From the NCBI RefSeq assembly GCF_002086275.1, contig NZ_MVHT01000008.1, forward strand, positions 1 to 64,000: 64,000 bases of DNA, written 5' to 3'. This DNA comes from Mycobacterium intermedium (lineage in GTDB: Bacteria; Actinomycetota; Actinomycetes; Mycobacteriales; Mycobacteriaceae). Both the position numbers and the translations under genes were made by a program. The notes under the pieces were generated by a model. That model saw only the letters and a list, made by a program, of their open reading frames with translations. It was not told the DNA's origin and made no database searches. Shown in pieces: positions 11,292 through 20,427 of this stretch. Positions within the stretch are counted from its first letter, which is position 1; each line of letters begins with the position of its first letter.

Positions 11292-11320
11292 TTGACCTAC
11301 TCGAGCCGGTGGTGCATGAT
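11292..11320 (+). promoter_or_regulatory. Sigma-A-like promoter driving the M-box leader
   Basis: TTGACC (11292-11297) and CATGAT (11315-11320) are separated by exactly 17 nt, which predicts transcription starting near 11327. That is a few bases before the M-box aptamer, so the placement is consistent with a riboswitch-controlled transcript. Confidence 0.6.
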
Positions 11321-11334
11321 CGGGCGGGTATGCA

Positions 11335-11490
11335 CCTCGTTAGGTGAGGCGGCTACACGAACATAGGCCACTGACCCCGAACGTCGAAAGACGCCCCGGG
11401 TCAGGACAGCTCCTCCCGGATTAAGGGTTGAGCCCAGGTGGCTTCCGGATTGCCGGACACGTCGTGTAGTGCCGAAGCTCTGACGAGAGG
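11335..11490 (+). ncRNA. M-box (ykoK leader) magnesium riboswitch
   Basis: The sequence carries the conserved M-box landmarks in order: TTAGGTGAGGC at 11340-11350, the CATAGGC segment, the AAAGACGCC...GGGTCAGGA core at about 11387-11406, and GTGCCGAAGCTCTGACGAGAG at the 3' end. The closing stem P1 can form between CCTCGT (11335-11340) and ACGAGAGG (11483-11490). Magnesium binding to this aptamer class lowers downstream expression. An M-box in front of Rv1535 is established in M. tuberculosis, and the next gene here is the Rv1535 homologue. Confidence 0.9.
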
Positions 11491-11604
11491 GGTGCGGTTT
11501 TTTCGGCGCCGTTGTTGGAATGCCGGAATTTTCGTACTCCGTCGTGCACTGTAGATCGTGCGGGTAACCGCGCGCGGTAGTGACCGAAGGGAGGTGAGGG
11601 ACGC

Positions 11605-11682
11605 ATGAGTTCCAGTGACAGTCCGGGTCGATATCCGGACGTTTCGTCCCGAACCGGTCTTCGGCGCGACGTTCTCAGCTGA
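11605..11682 (+). CDS. 25-aa upstream ORF in the M-box leader
   Basis: ATG 11605 is preceded by an unusually good ribosome site, GGGAGGTGAG at 11590-11599, and opens a 25-codon frame (MSSSDSPGRY...) ending in TGA at 11680-11682. The peptide is Ser/Arg-rich with no recognisable domain. It lies between the riboswitch and the main ORF, 110 nt before the latter. The stop falls 7 nt before a CACCTCCT segment that can pair with either its own ribosome site or that of the main gene, so its role may be regulatory rather than through the peptide. Confidence 0.55.
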   Translation: MSSSDSPGRYPDVSSRTGLRRDVLS

Positions 11683-11689
11683 GCCGTCA

Positions 11690-11787
11690 CACCTCCTTCG
11701 CCTTCGGCGGAACGGACCGGAACGGGACGGGACCACACCAGTTCGCTTGTCCTCGTTTGATTTCCGTCTGCAATCCTGCTTAGGAGG
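11690..11787 (+). promoter_or_regulatory. Possible anti-SD switch in the leader
   Basis: CACCTCC (11690-11696) is exactly complementary to GGAGGTG of the uORF ribosome site (11590-11596). The overlapping CCTCCT (11692-11697) is exactly complementary to AGGAGG (11782-11787), the ribosome site of the main ORF. The two pairings exclude each other. A ribosome stopping at the uORF would cover this segment. The pairings are visible; the switching model is inference. Confidence 0.45.
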
Positions 11788-11792
11788 CGATC

Positions 11793-12032
11793 ATGACCGC
11801 TGCTCTCTGCAACGACGAAGTTGGCGCCGTAACCACCGCACCGCAGTTGCACCTCGTGCGCGACGACTCCCCGATCCAGGCCGCCCCGAAGAAGGCATCG
11901 CGCCGGGTCAACACCCAGCCGTTCGGCGGTGGAGACCCACTGGTGGAAGGCGCCGCGCGCTTGCTGTGCGTTCCGCTGCGGCACGTGTACGCCGCGCTCT
12001 GGCGCATCGGTGTGCTCGAAGTCCAGGCCTGA
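11793..12032 (+). CDS. Small conserved protein, Rv1535-like, under M-box control
   Basis: A 79-aa protein of unknown function that matches Rv1535 in length and position. No signal peptide or membrane segment is visible. The C-terminal half (PLVEGAARLLCVPLRHVYAALWRIGVLEV) looks like a helix-turn-helix-sized pair of amphipathic helices, while the N-terminal half is low-complexity. ATG 11793 has a textbook ribosome site (AGGAGG, 5 nt spacing). Placement behind an M-box suggests a role when magnesium is scarce. It forms its own transcript between two structured RNA elements. Confidence 0.8.
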   Translation: MTAALCNDEVGAVTTAPQLHLVRDDSPIQAAPKKASRRVNTQPFGGGDPLVEGAARLLCVPLRHVYAALWRIGVLEVQA

Positions 12033-12072
12033 AGGTAGGCGAGTCTTCATGGATACCGAGCCAATCTCGGCT

Positions 12073-12132
12073 CCAAGGGGCTACCCGACGGCAGACGTGC
12101 TGACCAGCGTCTGCGGCCAGGTAGCCCCTTGG
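12073..12132 (+). terminator. Long nested hairpin between the M-box unit and the ileS T-box
   Basis: CCAAGGGGCTACC (12073-12085) is perfectly complementary to GGTAGCCCCTTGG (12120-12132). The loop holds a second perfect stem, GCAGACG with CGTCTGC. There is no U-tract, as is common for mycobacterial intrinsic-type terminators. It lies about 40 nt after the Rv1535-like stop and just before the ileS promoter, so termination is the simplest role; a stable small RNA end is an alternative. Confidence 0.65.
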
Positions 12133-12147
12133 GGCCGGCCGGCGCCG

Positions 12148-12176
12148 TGAATCGGATTTGCGGCGCTTCGTAGAAT
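12148..12176 (+). promoter_or_regulatory. Candidate ileS promoter
   Basis: TAGAAT at 12171-12176 is a good -10 element, with a weak -35 (TGAATC) 17 nt upstream. Transcription would begin near 12183, giving a leader of about 230 nt that contains the T-box. Confidence 0.4.
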
Positions 12177-12182
12177 CTCTAC

Positions 12183-12413
12183 TAGCACCACAACATCGGC
12201 GACGATCCGGCCATCACCGGGGAGCCTTCGGAAGAACAGCCAGTTGGCCCAGTAGAACCGAACGGGTTGGCCCGTCACAGCCTGACTTCGAGTGGTCACG
12301 CAATTGCGTGGCAAGCGGGGTGGTACCGCGGCGTTCGCGCACCAGCGCAGCGTCGTCCCCGTGCCTGACGTGACAACGCGCGCAAGCGCCGTAAGGCACA
12401 GGAGACGACGCAC
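12183..12413 (+). ncRNA. Translational T-box riboswitch upstream of ileS
   Basis: The diagnostic T-box sequence TGGTACCGCGGC sits at 12321-12332 and would pair with the uncharged tRNA acceptor end. Isoleucine ATC triplets that could act as specifier occur at 12195, 12205 and 12213; the last, in GGCCATCACCGGGGAGCC, is in the usual stem I context. GTCGTCCCCGTGCCT (12352-12366) can pair with AGGCACAGGAGACGAC (12394-12409), which buries the AGGA ribosome site of ileS. There is no terminator, so control should be translational, as known for actinobacterial ileS T-boxes. Low isoleucyl-tRNA charging would expose the site. Confidence 0.9.
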
Positions 12414-15400
12414 GTGACCGACAGTCCGCACCTCGGGGGCGCACCCAGGACGTACCCGAAGCAAGCCGGCGGGGCGCCCGACTTTCCGGCGCTCGAACTC
12501 GAGGTGCTCCAGTACTGGTTCGACGACGACACATTCCGCGCCAGCATCGCCCGGCGGGACGGCGCCCCGGAATACGTGTTCTACGACGGGCCGCCGTTTG
12601 CCAACGGGCTGCCTCACTACGGCCACCTGCTCACCGGCTACGTCAAGGACATCGTGCCGCGCTACCGGACCATGCGGGGTTACAAGGTCGAGCGTCGCTT
12701 CGGCTGGGACACCCACGGGTTGCCCGCCGAACTGGAAGTCGAGCGCCAGCTGGGCATCACCGACAAATCCCAGATCGATGCCATGGGCATCGCCGAGTTC
12801 AACGACGCCTGCCGCAAATCGGTGTTGCGCTACACCAACGAATGGCAGGAATACGTGACCCGCCAGGCCCGTTGGGTCGACTTCGACAATGACTACAAGA
12901 CGCTCGACATCAGCTACATGGAGTCGGTGATCTGGGCGTTCAAACAGCTGTGGGACAAGGGCCTGGCCTACGAGGGCTACCGGGTGCTCCCGTACTGCTG
13001 GCGTGACGAGACCCCGTTGTCCAACCACGAATTGCGGATGGACGACGACGTCTACCAAAGCCGCCAGGACCCCGCGCTCACGGTCGGGTTCAAGGTGGCC
13101 GGCGGTGACCTGGACGGTGCCTACCTGCTGATCTGGACGACGACGCCGTGGACGCTGCCGTCCAACCTCGCGGTGGCGGTCAACCCTGAGGTGACGTACG
13201 TCCAGGTTCGGTCCGGCGATGACCGTGTCGTGTTGGCCGAATCGCGGCTGGCCGCGTATGCGCGGGAGCTCGGTGAGGAACCCGAGGTTCTCGGCACCTA
13301 CCGCGGCGCGGATCTGCTGGGCGTTCGTTATCTGCCACCGTTCCCGTTTTTCATGGACACGCCCAACGCTTTTCAGGTGCTGCCGGGCGACTTCGTCACC
13401 ACCGAGGACGGTACCGGCATCGTCCACATGGCACCGGCCTACGGCGAGGACGACATGGTCGTCGCCGACGCGGCCGGAATCGCGCCGGTCACGCCGGTGG
13501 ATGCCAAGGGCCGCTTCGATGCCACGGTCCCCGACTACCAGGGCCAACACGTCTTCGACGCCAACCCGCAGATCATCCGCGACCTGAAGACCCGCAGCGG
13601 CCCGGCGGCGGCCAACGGCGCGCTGTTGATCCGTCACGAAACCTACGAGCACCCGTATCCGCACTGCTGGCGGTGCCGTAACCCGCTGATCTATCGCGCG
13701 GTGTCGTCGTGGTTCGTCGCGGTGACCCGGTTCCGCGACCGCATGGTGGAGCTGAACCAGCAGATCACCTGGTACCCCGAGCACGTCAAGGACGGCCAGT
13801 TCGGCAAGTGGCTGCAGGGCGCCCGGGACTGGTCGATCTCCCGAAACCGCTACTGGGGCACGCCAATCCCGGTGTGGAAGTCCGACGACCCCGCCTATCC
13901 GCGGATCGACGTCTACGGCAGCCTCGACGAGTTGGAACGCGACTTCGGGGTGCGGCCGGACAACTTGCACCGGCCGTTCATCGACGAACTCACCCGTCCC
14001 AACCCGGACGACCCCACCGGCAAGAGCACGATGCGCCGGATCCCCGACGTGCTCGACGTGTGGTTCGACTCGGGCTCGATGCCGTACGCCCAGGTGCACT
14101 ACCCGTTCGAGAACGAGGACTGGTTCGACAGTCATTACCCCGGTGACTTCATCGTGGAGTACATCGGCCAGACCCGCGGCTGGTTCTACACGCTGCACGT
14201 GCTGGCGACCGCGTTGTTCGACCGGCCGTCGTTCAAAACCTGTGTGGCGCACGGCATTGTGCTGGGTTCCGACGGGCAGAAGATGAGCAAGTCGCTGCGC
14301 AACTACCCGGACGTGTACGAGGTGTACGACCGCGACGGCGCCGACGCCATGCGCTGGTTCCTGATGGCCTCGCCGATCCTGCGCGGCGGCAACCTCATCG
14401 TCACCGAGCAAGGCATCCGCGACGGTGTGCGCCAGGTGCTCCTGCCGTTCTGGAACGCCTACACCTTCCTGGCCCTGTATGCGCCGAAAGTCGGTACCTG
14501 GCGGGTGGATTCGACGCATGTGCTGGATCGCTACATCCTGGCCAAGCTGGCGGTGTTGCGTGACGATCTCACCCAGTCGCTGGAGGTCTGCGACATCTCC
14601 GTGGCCTGCGAGCAGCTGCGTCAGTTCACCGAAGCGCTGACGAACTGGTATGTGCGGCGGTCCCGTTCGCGGTTCTGGGAAGAAGACGCCGATGCCATCG
14701 ACACCCTGCACACCGTGCTGGAGGTCACCGCGCGGCTCGCGGCGCCGCTGCTGCCGTTGATCACCGAGATCATCTGGCGCGGTCTGACCGGTGGGCGTTC
14801 GGTGCACCTGACGGATTGGCCCGAGGCGTCCGAGTTGCCCGCCGATGCCGAACTGGTGGCCGCCATGGACCAGGTGCGTGAGGTGTGCTCGGCGGCGTCG
14901 TCGCTGCGCAAGGCCAAGAAGCTGCGGGTGCGCCTGCCGCTGCCGAAACTCACGGTGGCGGTGGAAAACCCGGAGCGGCTTGCGCCGTTCACCGACCTGA
15001 TCGGCGACGAGCTGAACGTCAAGCACGTCGAACTGACCGACGCCATCGACACCTACGGCCGTTTCGAGCTCACCGTGAACGCGCGGGTGGCCGGGCCGCG
15101 GCTCGGCAAGGATGTGCAGGCGGCCATCAAGGCGGTCAAGGCTGGCGAAGGCGTGCTCAATCCGGACGGCACCTTGACCGCGGGGCCCGCGGTGTTGCAG
15201 CCCGAGGAGTACAGCTCCCGGTTGGTGGCGGCCGATCCGGAGTTCACCGCCGCGCTGCCCGGTGGCGCCGGCCTGGTCGTCTTGGACGGCACGGTGACTC
15301 CCGAGCTGGAGGCCGAGGGCTGGGCCAAGGACCGCATCCGCGAGCTGCAGGAGCTGCGTAAGTCGACCGGACTCGACGTCTCCGACCGCATCCGCGTGGT

Positions 15401-15551
15401 GATGTCGGTGCCCGCCGAGCGGGCGGACTGGGCGCAGACGCATCGCGAACTCATCGCCGGCGAGATCCTGGCCACCAGTTTCGAATTCGGTGAGCCGGTC
15501 GATGCGGCCGAGATCGGCGACGGGGTGAAGGTGAGCATCGTCAAGGTGTGA
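12414..15551 (+). CDS. ileS: Isoleucyl-tRNA synthetase
   Basis: Class I aminoacyl-tRNA synthetase charging tRNA-Ile in the cytoplasm, 1045 aa, the normal length for actinobacterial IleS. The HIGH motif appears as HYGH in [16 protein letters not shown] near residue 65, KMSKS as [14 protein letters not shown] near residue 624, and the editing domain includes [15 protein letters not shown] and [18 protein letters not shown] 12414 is chosen because the AGGAGA ribosome site buried in the T-box sequestrator lies 8-13 nt upstream. It is a single-gene unit; a 1255-codon open frame on the opposite strand is a GC-rich shadow. Confidence 0.97.
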   Translation: MTDSPHLGGAPRTYPKQAGGAPDFPALELEVLQYWFDDDTFRASIARRDGAPEYVFYDGPPFANGLPHYGHLLTGYVKDIVPRYRTMRGYKVERRFGWDTHGLPAELEVERQLGITDKSQIDAMGIAEFNDACRKSVLRYTNEWQEYVTRQARWVDFDNDYKTLDISYMESVIWAFKQLWDKGLAYEGYRVLPYCWRDETPLSNHELRMDDDVYQSRQDPALTVGFKVAGGDLDGAYLLIWTTTPWTLPSNLAVAVNPEVTYVQVRSGDDRVVLAESRLAAYARELGEEPEVLGTYRGADLLGVRYLPPFPFFMDTPNAFQVLPGDFVTTEDGTGIVHMAPAYGEDDMVVADAAGIAPVTPVDAKGRFDATVPDYQGQHVFDANPQIIRDLKTRSGPAAANGALLIRHETYEHPYPHCWRCRNPLIYRAVSSWFVAVTRFRDRMVELNQQITWYPEHVKDGQFGKWLQGARDWSISRNRYWGTPIPVWKSDDPAYPRIDVYGSLDELERDFGVRPDNLHRPFIDELTRPNPDDPTGKSTMRRIPDVLDVWFDSGSMPYAQVHYPFENEDWFDSHYPGDFIVEYIGQTRGWFYTLHVLATALFDRPSFKTCVAHGIVLGSDGQKMSKSLRNYPDVYEVYDRDGADAMRWFLMASPILRGGNLIVTEQGIRDGVRQVLLPFWNAYTFLALYAPKVGTWRVDSTHVLDRYILAKLAVLRDDLTQSLEVCDISVACEQLRQFTEALTNWYVRRSRSRFWEEDADAIDTLHTVLEVTARLAAPLLPLITEIIWRGLTGGRSVHLTDWPEASELPADAELVAAMDQVREVCSAASSLRKAKKLRVRLPLPKLTVAVENPERLAPFTDLIGDELNVKHVELTDAIDTYGRFELTVNARVAGPRLGKDVQAAIKAVKAGEGVLNPDGTLTAGPAVLQPEEYSSRLVAADPEFTAALPGGAGLVVLDGTVTPELEAEGWAKDRIRELQELRKSTGLDVSDRIRVVMSVPAERADWAQTHRELIAGEILATSFEFGEPVDAAEIGDGVKVSIVKV

Positions 15552-15610
15552 GCGGTCGGCCTTGGCCGGGGTGGGGCGTTTCGTCCCAGCCGTTACGCAG
15601 GTCGGGTTGT

Positions 15611-15801
15611 GCGCGGTCTGTTGCCGCCGGGTCCGCGGTAAATCACATTTGTCACTTGCGTCTCCGTTCCGGGCGGGTGGCTTCGTGCCCGGCTTGGAGC
15701 GACAGGCGCGCGGTCTGTTGCCGCCGGGTCCGCGGTAAGTCACATTTGTCACTTGCGTCTCCGTTCCGGGCGGGTGGCTTCGTGCCCGGCTTGGAGCGAC
15801 A
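15611..15801. repeat. Two near-identical tandem copies of a 95-bp repeat
   Basis: The unit begins GCGCGGTCTGTTGCCGCCGG at 15611 and again at 15706 and runs to the GGAGCGACA end of each copy. The only differences I see between copies are single bases (AAATCAC versus AAGTCAC, and the last base). It occupies about half of the 411-bp gap (15552-15962) between ileS and the methyltransferase remnant; the rest of that gap holds no ORF or RNA I can recognise. The near-identity suggests a recent duplication and a likely variable-number locus. Confidence 0.85.
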
Positions 15802-15962
15802 ATGCTTGTTTCCCAACGGGTGTCGCTGCAACCTGGGCAACAGCGCACATGGTCCGGCCTAGAGATCAGAGTGACGCCTGTGACAGCGCGGCGGAACCCG
15901 CCCGTCGCTGCCGAACCCGGGCGTCGCCGCCGAACCCCGCCCGCGTCCCGACGCGCCGCCCG

Positions 15963-16403
15963 CTACGGTTTGACCGCGCGCCACCGCTGCTCGCCGTGCT
16001 TGACCTCAACCTCGACATCGACAAATCCGGCCCGCGCCAACCGATCCGGCAGCAGCTGCGGGTCTAGCGGGTTGCAGGTGTCTCGAAAGTGCGCGATGCG
16101 GAAGGGGATCGAGTCCACGCCGTCGCTACCTGCGAAGATGCCGCCCGGTTGCAGCACCCGGAACGCCTCGGCGAACAACTGATTCTGCACCGGTGGCGTG
16201 GGCACGTGATGCATCATGGTGAAGCACACCACCGAGCTGAAATCCGCTGTGGGAAGGCCGGTATCGGCACCGTCGCCATGGATGATGCGGGCCCGGTCGC
16301 CGTACTTGGACTGCAGCCGCTGAGCCAGGGCCCCCTGCGGCTCGACCGTCTTCGCCCAATACCCGGAGCTGCAACACAACCGGTGGCAGATGTTCATTGC
16401 CAT
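15963..16403 (-). pseudogene. SAM-methyltransferase lacking motif I (internal deletion)
   Basis: A 146-codon frame related to mycobacterial class I methyltransferases that start [13 protein letters not shown]. Here the N-terminus [19 protein letters not shown] is followed directly by [20 protein letters not shown]. The stretch with the SAM-binding motif I (V/LEIGxGxG plus the acidic loop, about 45 residues in relatives) is absent, with the frame kept. Later motifs are intact (VVCFTMMHHVPTP, FRVLQPGGIFAGSDG). Without motif I it cannot bind SAM normally, so I call it a probable pseudogene although it has no stop or frameshift. It is divergent from dinX with a 47-bp gap. Confidence 0.65.
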
Positions 16404-16450
16404 ACGGCAAAACCCTAGGCCACGAGACCAGGGTCCTAGTATCGGCAGTT

Positions 16451-17890
16451 GTGGAGTCCCGTTGGGTGCTGCACCTGGACATGGACGCGTTCTTCGCCTC
16501 CGTCGAACAGCTCACCCGCCCCACCCTGCGGGGGCGGCCCGTGCTGGTCGGCGGCCTGGGCGGACGGGGTGTGGTCGCCGGTGCCAGCTACGAAGCGCGG
16601 GTGTACGGCGCACGGTCGGCCATGCCCATGCACCAGGCGCGCCGCCAGATCGGCGTGACGGCGGTGGTGTTGCCGCCCCGCGGGGTCGTGTACGGGTTGG
16701 CCAGCCGGCGGGTCTTCGACGCGGTGCGCAGCATGGTCCCCGTTGTCGAGCAACTGTCCTTTGACGAGGCATTCGGGGAGCCGCCCCAGCTCGCCGGGGC
16801 ATCGGCCGACCAGGTCGACGAGTTCTGCGAGGAATTGCGGCGGGTGGTGCGCGAGGAGACCGGTCTGGTCGCCTCGGTGGGCGCCGGTTCGGGCAAACAG
16901 ATCGCCAAAATCGCCTCCGGCCTGGCCAAACCCGACGGCATCCGGGTGGTGCGGCGGGAAGAGGAACAGCACCTGCTGCACGGACTGCCGGTGCGGCGAC
17001 TGTGGGGGATCGGACCCGTCGCGGAGGAGAAGCTGCATCGGCTCGGCATCGAGACGATCGGACAACTGGCGGCGCTGACCGATGCCGAAGTGGCCAACAT
17101 CCTGGGCGCGACCATCGGCCCGGCGCTGCACCGGCTGGCCCGTGGTATCGACGACCGTCCCGTCACCGAGCGCGCCGAAGCCAAACAGATCAGCGCCGAG
17201 TCAACCTTCGCCGTCGACCTGACCACGCTGGACCAGTTGCGGGAGGCGATCGACCCGATCGCCGAGCACGCCCACCGTCGCCTGCTGCGCGATGGCCGCG
17301 GCGCGCGCACCGTGACGGTGAAGCTGAAGAAGTCCGACATGAGCACGCTGACCCGGTCCGCAACGCTGCCCTATGCGACGACGGAGGCCGGGGCGTTGAC
17401 CGCGCTGGCCCGACGGCTGCTGCTGGATCCGCTCCAGATCGGCCCCATTCGCCTTCTGGGCGTCGGGTTTTCGGGCTTGAGCGACGTGCGTCAGGAGTCG
17501 CTGTTTCCCGATCTGGAGTTATCGACCGAGGCCGAGGAGGCTCATCAGGCGGTCGAAACGACGGCGCTACCACTGCAAGACGCGGCCCAGTGGCGAATCG
17601 GCGACGACGTCGCCCACCGCGAATACGGGCACGGCTGGGTGCAGGGTGCTGGCCACGGCGTGGTGACCGTTCGCTTCGAGACCCGCGCGTCCGGACCGGG
17701 TCCGGCGCGCACTTTTCCGCTCGACACCGCCGAGCTGACCGCGGCTAACCCCGTCGACAGCCTGGACTGGCCGGACTACGTCGGCGCGCTGCGGGACCTT
17801 GAGGCCGACCAACCGGAAGAAGCGACAGAGCCAACCGGCGAAACCTCAGCCCCAACGCTCGATGAGGTCGGCGACCTCCGCGGCCGGTAG
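16451..17890 (+). CDS. dinX: DNA polymerase IV, Y-family (DinX/DinB1)
   Basis: Error-prone translesion polymerase, about 479 aa. Catalytic acidic residues are seen in [11 protein letters not shown] at the N-terminus and SFDEAF near residue 105. The little-finger region ends with QESLF, a typical beta-clamp binding motif (QxxLF). Start GTG 16451 ([15 protein letters not shown]) matches the H37Rv protein; an in-frame ATG at 16397 would add 18 unrelated residues. The 3' end overlaps the convergent ansA by 45 bp. No SOS box is evident upstream. Confidence 0.93.
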   Translation: MESRWVLHLDMDAFFASVEQLTRPTLRGRPVLVGGLGGRGVVAGASYEARVYGARSAMPMHQARRQIGVTAVVLPPRGVVYGLASRRVFDAVRSMVPVVEQLSFDEAFGEPPQLAGASADQVDEFCEELRRVVREETGLVASVGAGSGKQIAKIASGLAKPDGIRVVRREEEQHLLHGLPVRRLWGIGPVAEEKLHRLGIETIGQLAALTDAEVANILGATIGPALHRLARGIDDRPVTERAEAKQISAESTFAVDLTTLDQLREAIDPIAEHAHRRLLRDGRGARTVTVKLKKSDMSTLTRSATLPYATTEAGALTALARRLLLDPLQIGPIRLLGVGFSGLSDVRQESLFPDLELSTEAEEAHQAVETTALPLQDAAQWRIGDDVAHREYGHGWVQGAGHGVVTVRFETRASGPGPARTFPLDTAELTAANPVDSLDWPDYVGALRDLEADQPEEATEPTGETSAPTLDEVGDLRGR

Positions 17891-18781
17891 ATCCGCGGCC
17901 AGCGCCGCCATCAGCAACACCCGCGCCTGCGAGGAGGGCAGGTTGGGCACCATCAGGGCGCCGGCGCTCACCAGGTCGTGCCCGGGGCCGTAGGTGGCGC
18001 CGACCCGCCCGCCTGGCACTCGGGTGGTGACCCCGACGACGATGCCGTCGCGGCACAGGCGACGAACCCCCTCGACGACGGCGGCGCAGGCATTACCCGA
18101 GCCCAGCGCTTCCAGGACCACCGCCCCTGCGCCGGCCGCGGCAAACGCATCGAGCGCCACCGCGTCACTGCCCAGATACGCCGCCGCGATGTCGACCCGT
18201 GGCGCGTATGCGGCGCTCAGATCCCCGAGGTAGGGGCGGGTCTTGCGCTCGGTGAGGCTCGGGCCGTCGGCGACCGTCCCCAACAGGCGTCCGGCGTAGC
18301 CGCTGAGGTCCTCGGTGGCCACCTTGCGCAAGCCCAGCGGCTGCAACACCCGGCCGGCGAAGCACACCAGCACGCCCAGGTCCCGTGCCGACGCACTGGC
18401 GGCCACCGTCAGCGCGTCGCGAATGTTGGCGGGCCCGTCGGCGTCGGGTGCGTCGGCGCTGCGCATGGCACCGGTCAGCACCACCGGGACTTCACCCGCG
18501 TAGGTCAGATCCAGCCAGAGCGCGCTTTCCTCCATGGTGTCGGTGCCGTGCAGCACCACCACACCGTCGGCGCCGGCGTCGGCGGCCGCGCGCACGGCGG
18601 CGCCGATTCGATCCCAGTCGGGCACGGTCAGTTCGGAGCTGTCGACCGCCATCAAATCAACGACCTCGACGTCCAGACCGGCGGTCAGGTCCGCGCCACT
18701 GTGGGCGGGTCGGCGCACGCCGTCGGCGCCGGTACTGCTCGATATCGTCCCTCCGGTGGTGATGACGGTAAGGCGGCCCAT
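17846..18781 (-). CDS. ansA: L-asparaginase
   Basis: Type I/II asparaginase fold enzyme hydrolysing asparagine to aspartate and ammonia, 311 aa. The two threonine motifs are present: [11 protein letters not shown] at the N-terminus (first catalytic Thr) and [12 protein letters not shown] near residue 85 (second Thr with Asp). No signal peptide is seen. I chose ATG 18781 ([12 protein letters not shown]); the longer open frame upstream is non-homologous. In M. tuberculosis AnsA supplies nitrogen and helps acid resistance. It is convergent with dinX and divergent from lspA. Confidence 0.93.
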   Translation of the reverse strand: MGRLTVITTGGTISSSTGADGVRRPAHSGADLTAGLDVEVVDLMAVDSSELTVPDWDRIGAAVRAAADAGADGVVVLHGTDTMEESALWLDLTYAGEVPVVLTGAMRSADAPDADGPANIRDALTVAASASARDLGVLVCFAGRVLQPLGLRKVATEDLSGYAGRLLGTVADGPSLTERKTRPYLGDLSAAYAPRVDIAAAYLGSDAVALDAFAAAGAGAVVLEALGSGNACAAVVEGVRRLCRDGIVVGVTTRVPGGRVGATYGPGHDLVSAGALMVPNLPSSQARVLLMAALAADLPAAEVADLIERWG

Positions 18782-18855
18782 GCTCGGATCATCCCGCACG
18801 TCGAGACTGGTATCCGCATGCGGTGTCGATCCGGCATCTGGGGGATGATGGGAGG

Positions 18856-19500
18856 GTGCCTGACGAACCAACCGGATCTTCCGATCCGTTGACCGCAGCA
18901 GGGGCCGGGGATGAGGGCGCTGGCCAGCCCGAAACTTCCGCACCGCCCCGGCGTCTGCGGCTGTTGTTGTCGGTCGCGGCGGTCGTGCTGACATTGGACA
19001 TCGTCACAAAGGTGCTGGCAGTCAAGTTGCTGCCGCCCGGACAACCGGTCTCGATCATCGGTGACACCGTCACCTGGACGCTGGTGCGCAATTCGGGCGC
19101 AGCATTTTCCATGGCCACCGGGTACACCTGGGTCCTGACGCTGATCGCCACGGGTGTGGTGGTCGGCATCTTCTGGATGGGCCGGCGGCTGGTATCGCCC
19201 TGGTGGGCACTGGGCTTGGGGATGATCCTCGGTGGCGCGATGGGAAACCTGGTGGACCGGTTCTTCCGGGCGCCGGGACCGCTGCGCGGGCATGTCGTGG
19301 ACTTCTTGTCGGTCGGGTGGTGGCCAGTGTTCAACGTTGCCGACCCGTCGGTCGTGGGCGGGGCGATCCTGCTGGTCGTCCTGTCGATTTTCGGGTTCGA
19401 TTTCGACACGGTCGGACGGCGCACGGACGACGACGACACCTCGGCCAACCCCGAGGCGGACGGCGACTCGGTTGACCGAAGTAAGGCCGACAAACGGTGA
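18856..19500 (+). CDS. lspA: Lipoprotein signal peptidase (signal peptidase II)
   Basis: Inner-membrane aspartic protease that removes signal peptides from prolipoproteins, 214 aa. Four hydrophobic segments are visible, with catalytic regions [16 protein letters not shown] (first Asp) and [23 protein letters not shown] (FNxAD, second Asp). The N-terminal 30 residues are acidic and Pro-rich, as in H37Rv. GTG 18856 is chosen by homology, although GGGAGG lies directly against it, so an ATG/GTG elsewhere cannot be excluded. The stop overlaps the start of the next gene (GTGA), so the two are translationally coupled. LprI and the cupredoxin lipoprotein in this window are potential substrates. Confidence 0.92.
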   Translation: MPDEPTGSSDPLTAAGAGDEGAGQPETSAPPRRLRLLLSVAAVVLTLDIVTKVLAVKLLPPGQPVSIIGDTVTWTLVRNSGAAFSMATGYTWVLTLIATGVVVGIFWMGRRLVSPWWALGLGMILGGAMGNLVDRFFRAPGPLRGHVVDFLSVGWWPVFNVADPSVVGGAILLVVLSIFGFDFDTVGRRTDDDDTSANPEADGDSVDRSKADKR

Positions 19501-20426
19501 GTTCGCACCGTTCGATGCCCGTTCCGGAGGGTTTGGCGGGCATGCGTGTTGACGCGGGTGTGGCCCGCCTGCTTGGGCTGTCGCGGACCGCCGCCGCGGC
19601 GCTGGCCGAAGATGGCGGGGTCGAACTCGACGGCGTGAAGGCGGGGAAGTCTGACCGCCTGACCCCCGGCGCCTGGTTGGAGGTCCGGCTACCCGAGCCT
19701 CCGAAACCTCTGGAGAACCCGCCGGTCGAGATCGAAGGCATGACGATCCTGTATTCCGACGACGACATCGTCGCGGTCGACAAGCCGGCCGCCGTGGCCG
19801 CACATGCATCGGTGGGGTGGACCGGACCGACGGTGCTGGGCGGCCTGGCCGCGGCGGGCTACCGGATCAGCACGTCGGGTGTGCACGAACGGCAGGGGAT
19901 CGTGCACCGCCTGGACGTGGGCACCTCCGGAGTGATGGTGGTCGCCCTCTCGGAACGCGCTTACACCGTGCTGAAGCGCGCGTTCAAACAACGCACGGTC
20001 GACAAGCGCTATCACGCGCTGGTGCAGGGACATCCGGACCCGTCCAGCGGAACGATCGACGCCCCGATCGGCCGGCACCCCGGCGGTGAATGGAAGTTCG
20101 CCGTCACGAGGAATGGCCGGCACAGCTTGACCCACTACGACACGGTCGAAGCCTTCGTCGCCGCCAGCCTGCTCGATGTGCACCTGGAAACGGGTCGCAC
20201 CCACCAGATCCGGGTGCACTTCGCCGCGCTGCATCACCCGTGCTGCGGTGACCTCGTCTACGGGGCCGACCCGAAACTGGCGAAAAGGCTTGGGCTGGAA
20301 CGGCAATGGCTGCACGCGCGGTCGCTGGCGTTCGCGCACCCGGCGGACGGCCGCCGGATCGAGATCGTCAGCCCCTACCCGCCCGACCTGCAGCACGCCC
20401 TGGACGTGCTGCGCGCCGAAAGTTGA
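19497..20426 (+). CDS. RluD-type 23S rRNA pseudouridine synthase (Rv1540-like)
   Basis: A 309-aa RluA/RluD-family enzyme that isomerises uridines in RNA. An N-terminal S4-like RNA-binding domain ([32 protein letters not shown]) is followed by the catalytic motif [16 protein letters not shown] with the nucleophilic Asp. Further conserved pieces are [10 protein letters not shown] and [22 protein letters not shown] 19497 overlaps the lspA stop by 4 bp, the same coupling seen in many bacteria. The exact target site cannot be told from sequence; RluD is the closest architecture. Confidence 0.9.
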   Translation: MSSHRSMPVPEGLAGMRVDAGVARLLGLSRTAAAALAEDGGVELDGVKAGKSDRLTPGAWLEVRLPEPPKPLENPPVEIEGMTILYSDDDIVAVDKPAAVAAHASVGWTGPTVLGGLAAAGYRISTSGVHERQGIVHRLDVGTSGVMVVALSERAYTVLKRAFKQRTVDKRYHALVQGHPDPSSGTIDAPIGRHPGGEWKFAVTRNGRHSLTHYDTVEAFVAASLLDVHLETGRTHQIRVHFAALHHPCCGDLVYGADPKLAKRLGLERQWLHARSLAFAHPADGRRIEIVSPYPPDLQHALDVLRAES

Positions 20427-20427
20427 T

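Noticed and set aside
12081..15848. 1255-codon minus-strand frame opposite ileS
   Set aside because: It covers the ileS coding region, the T-box and the 95-bp repeats, has no recognisable domain, and ileS on the plus strand is certain.
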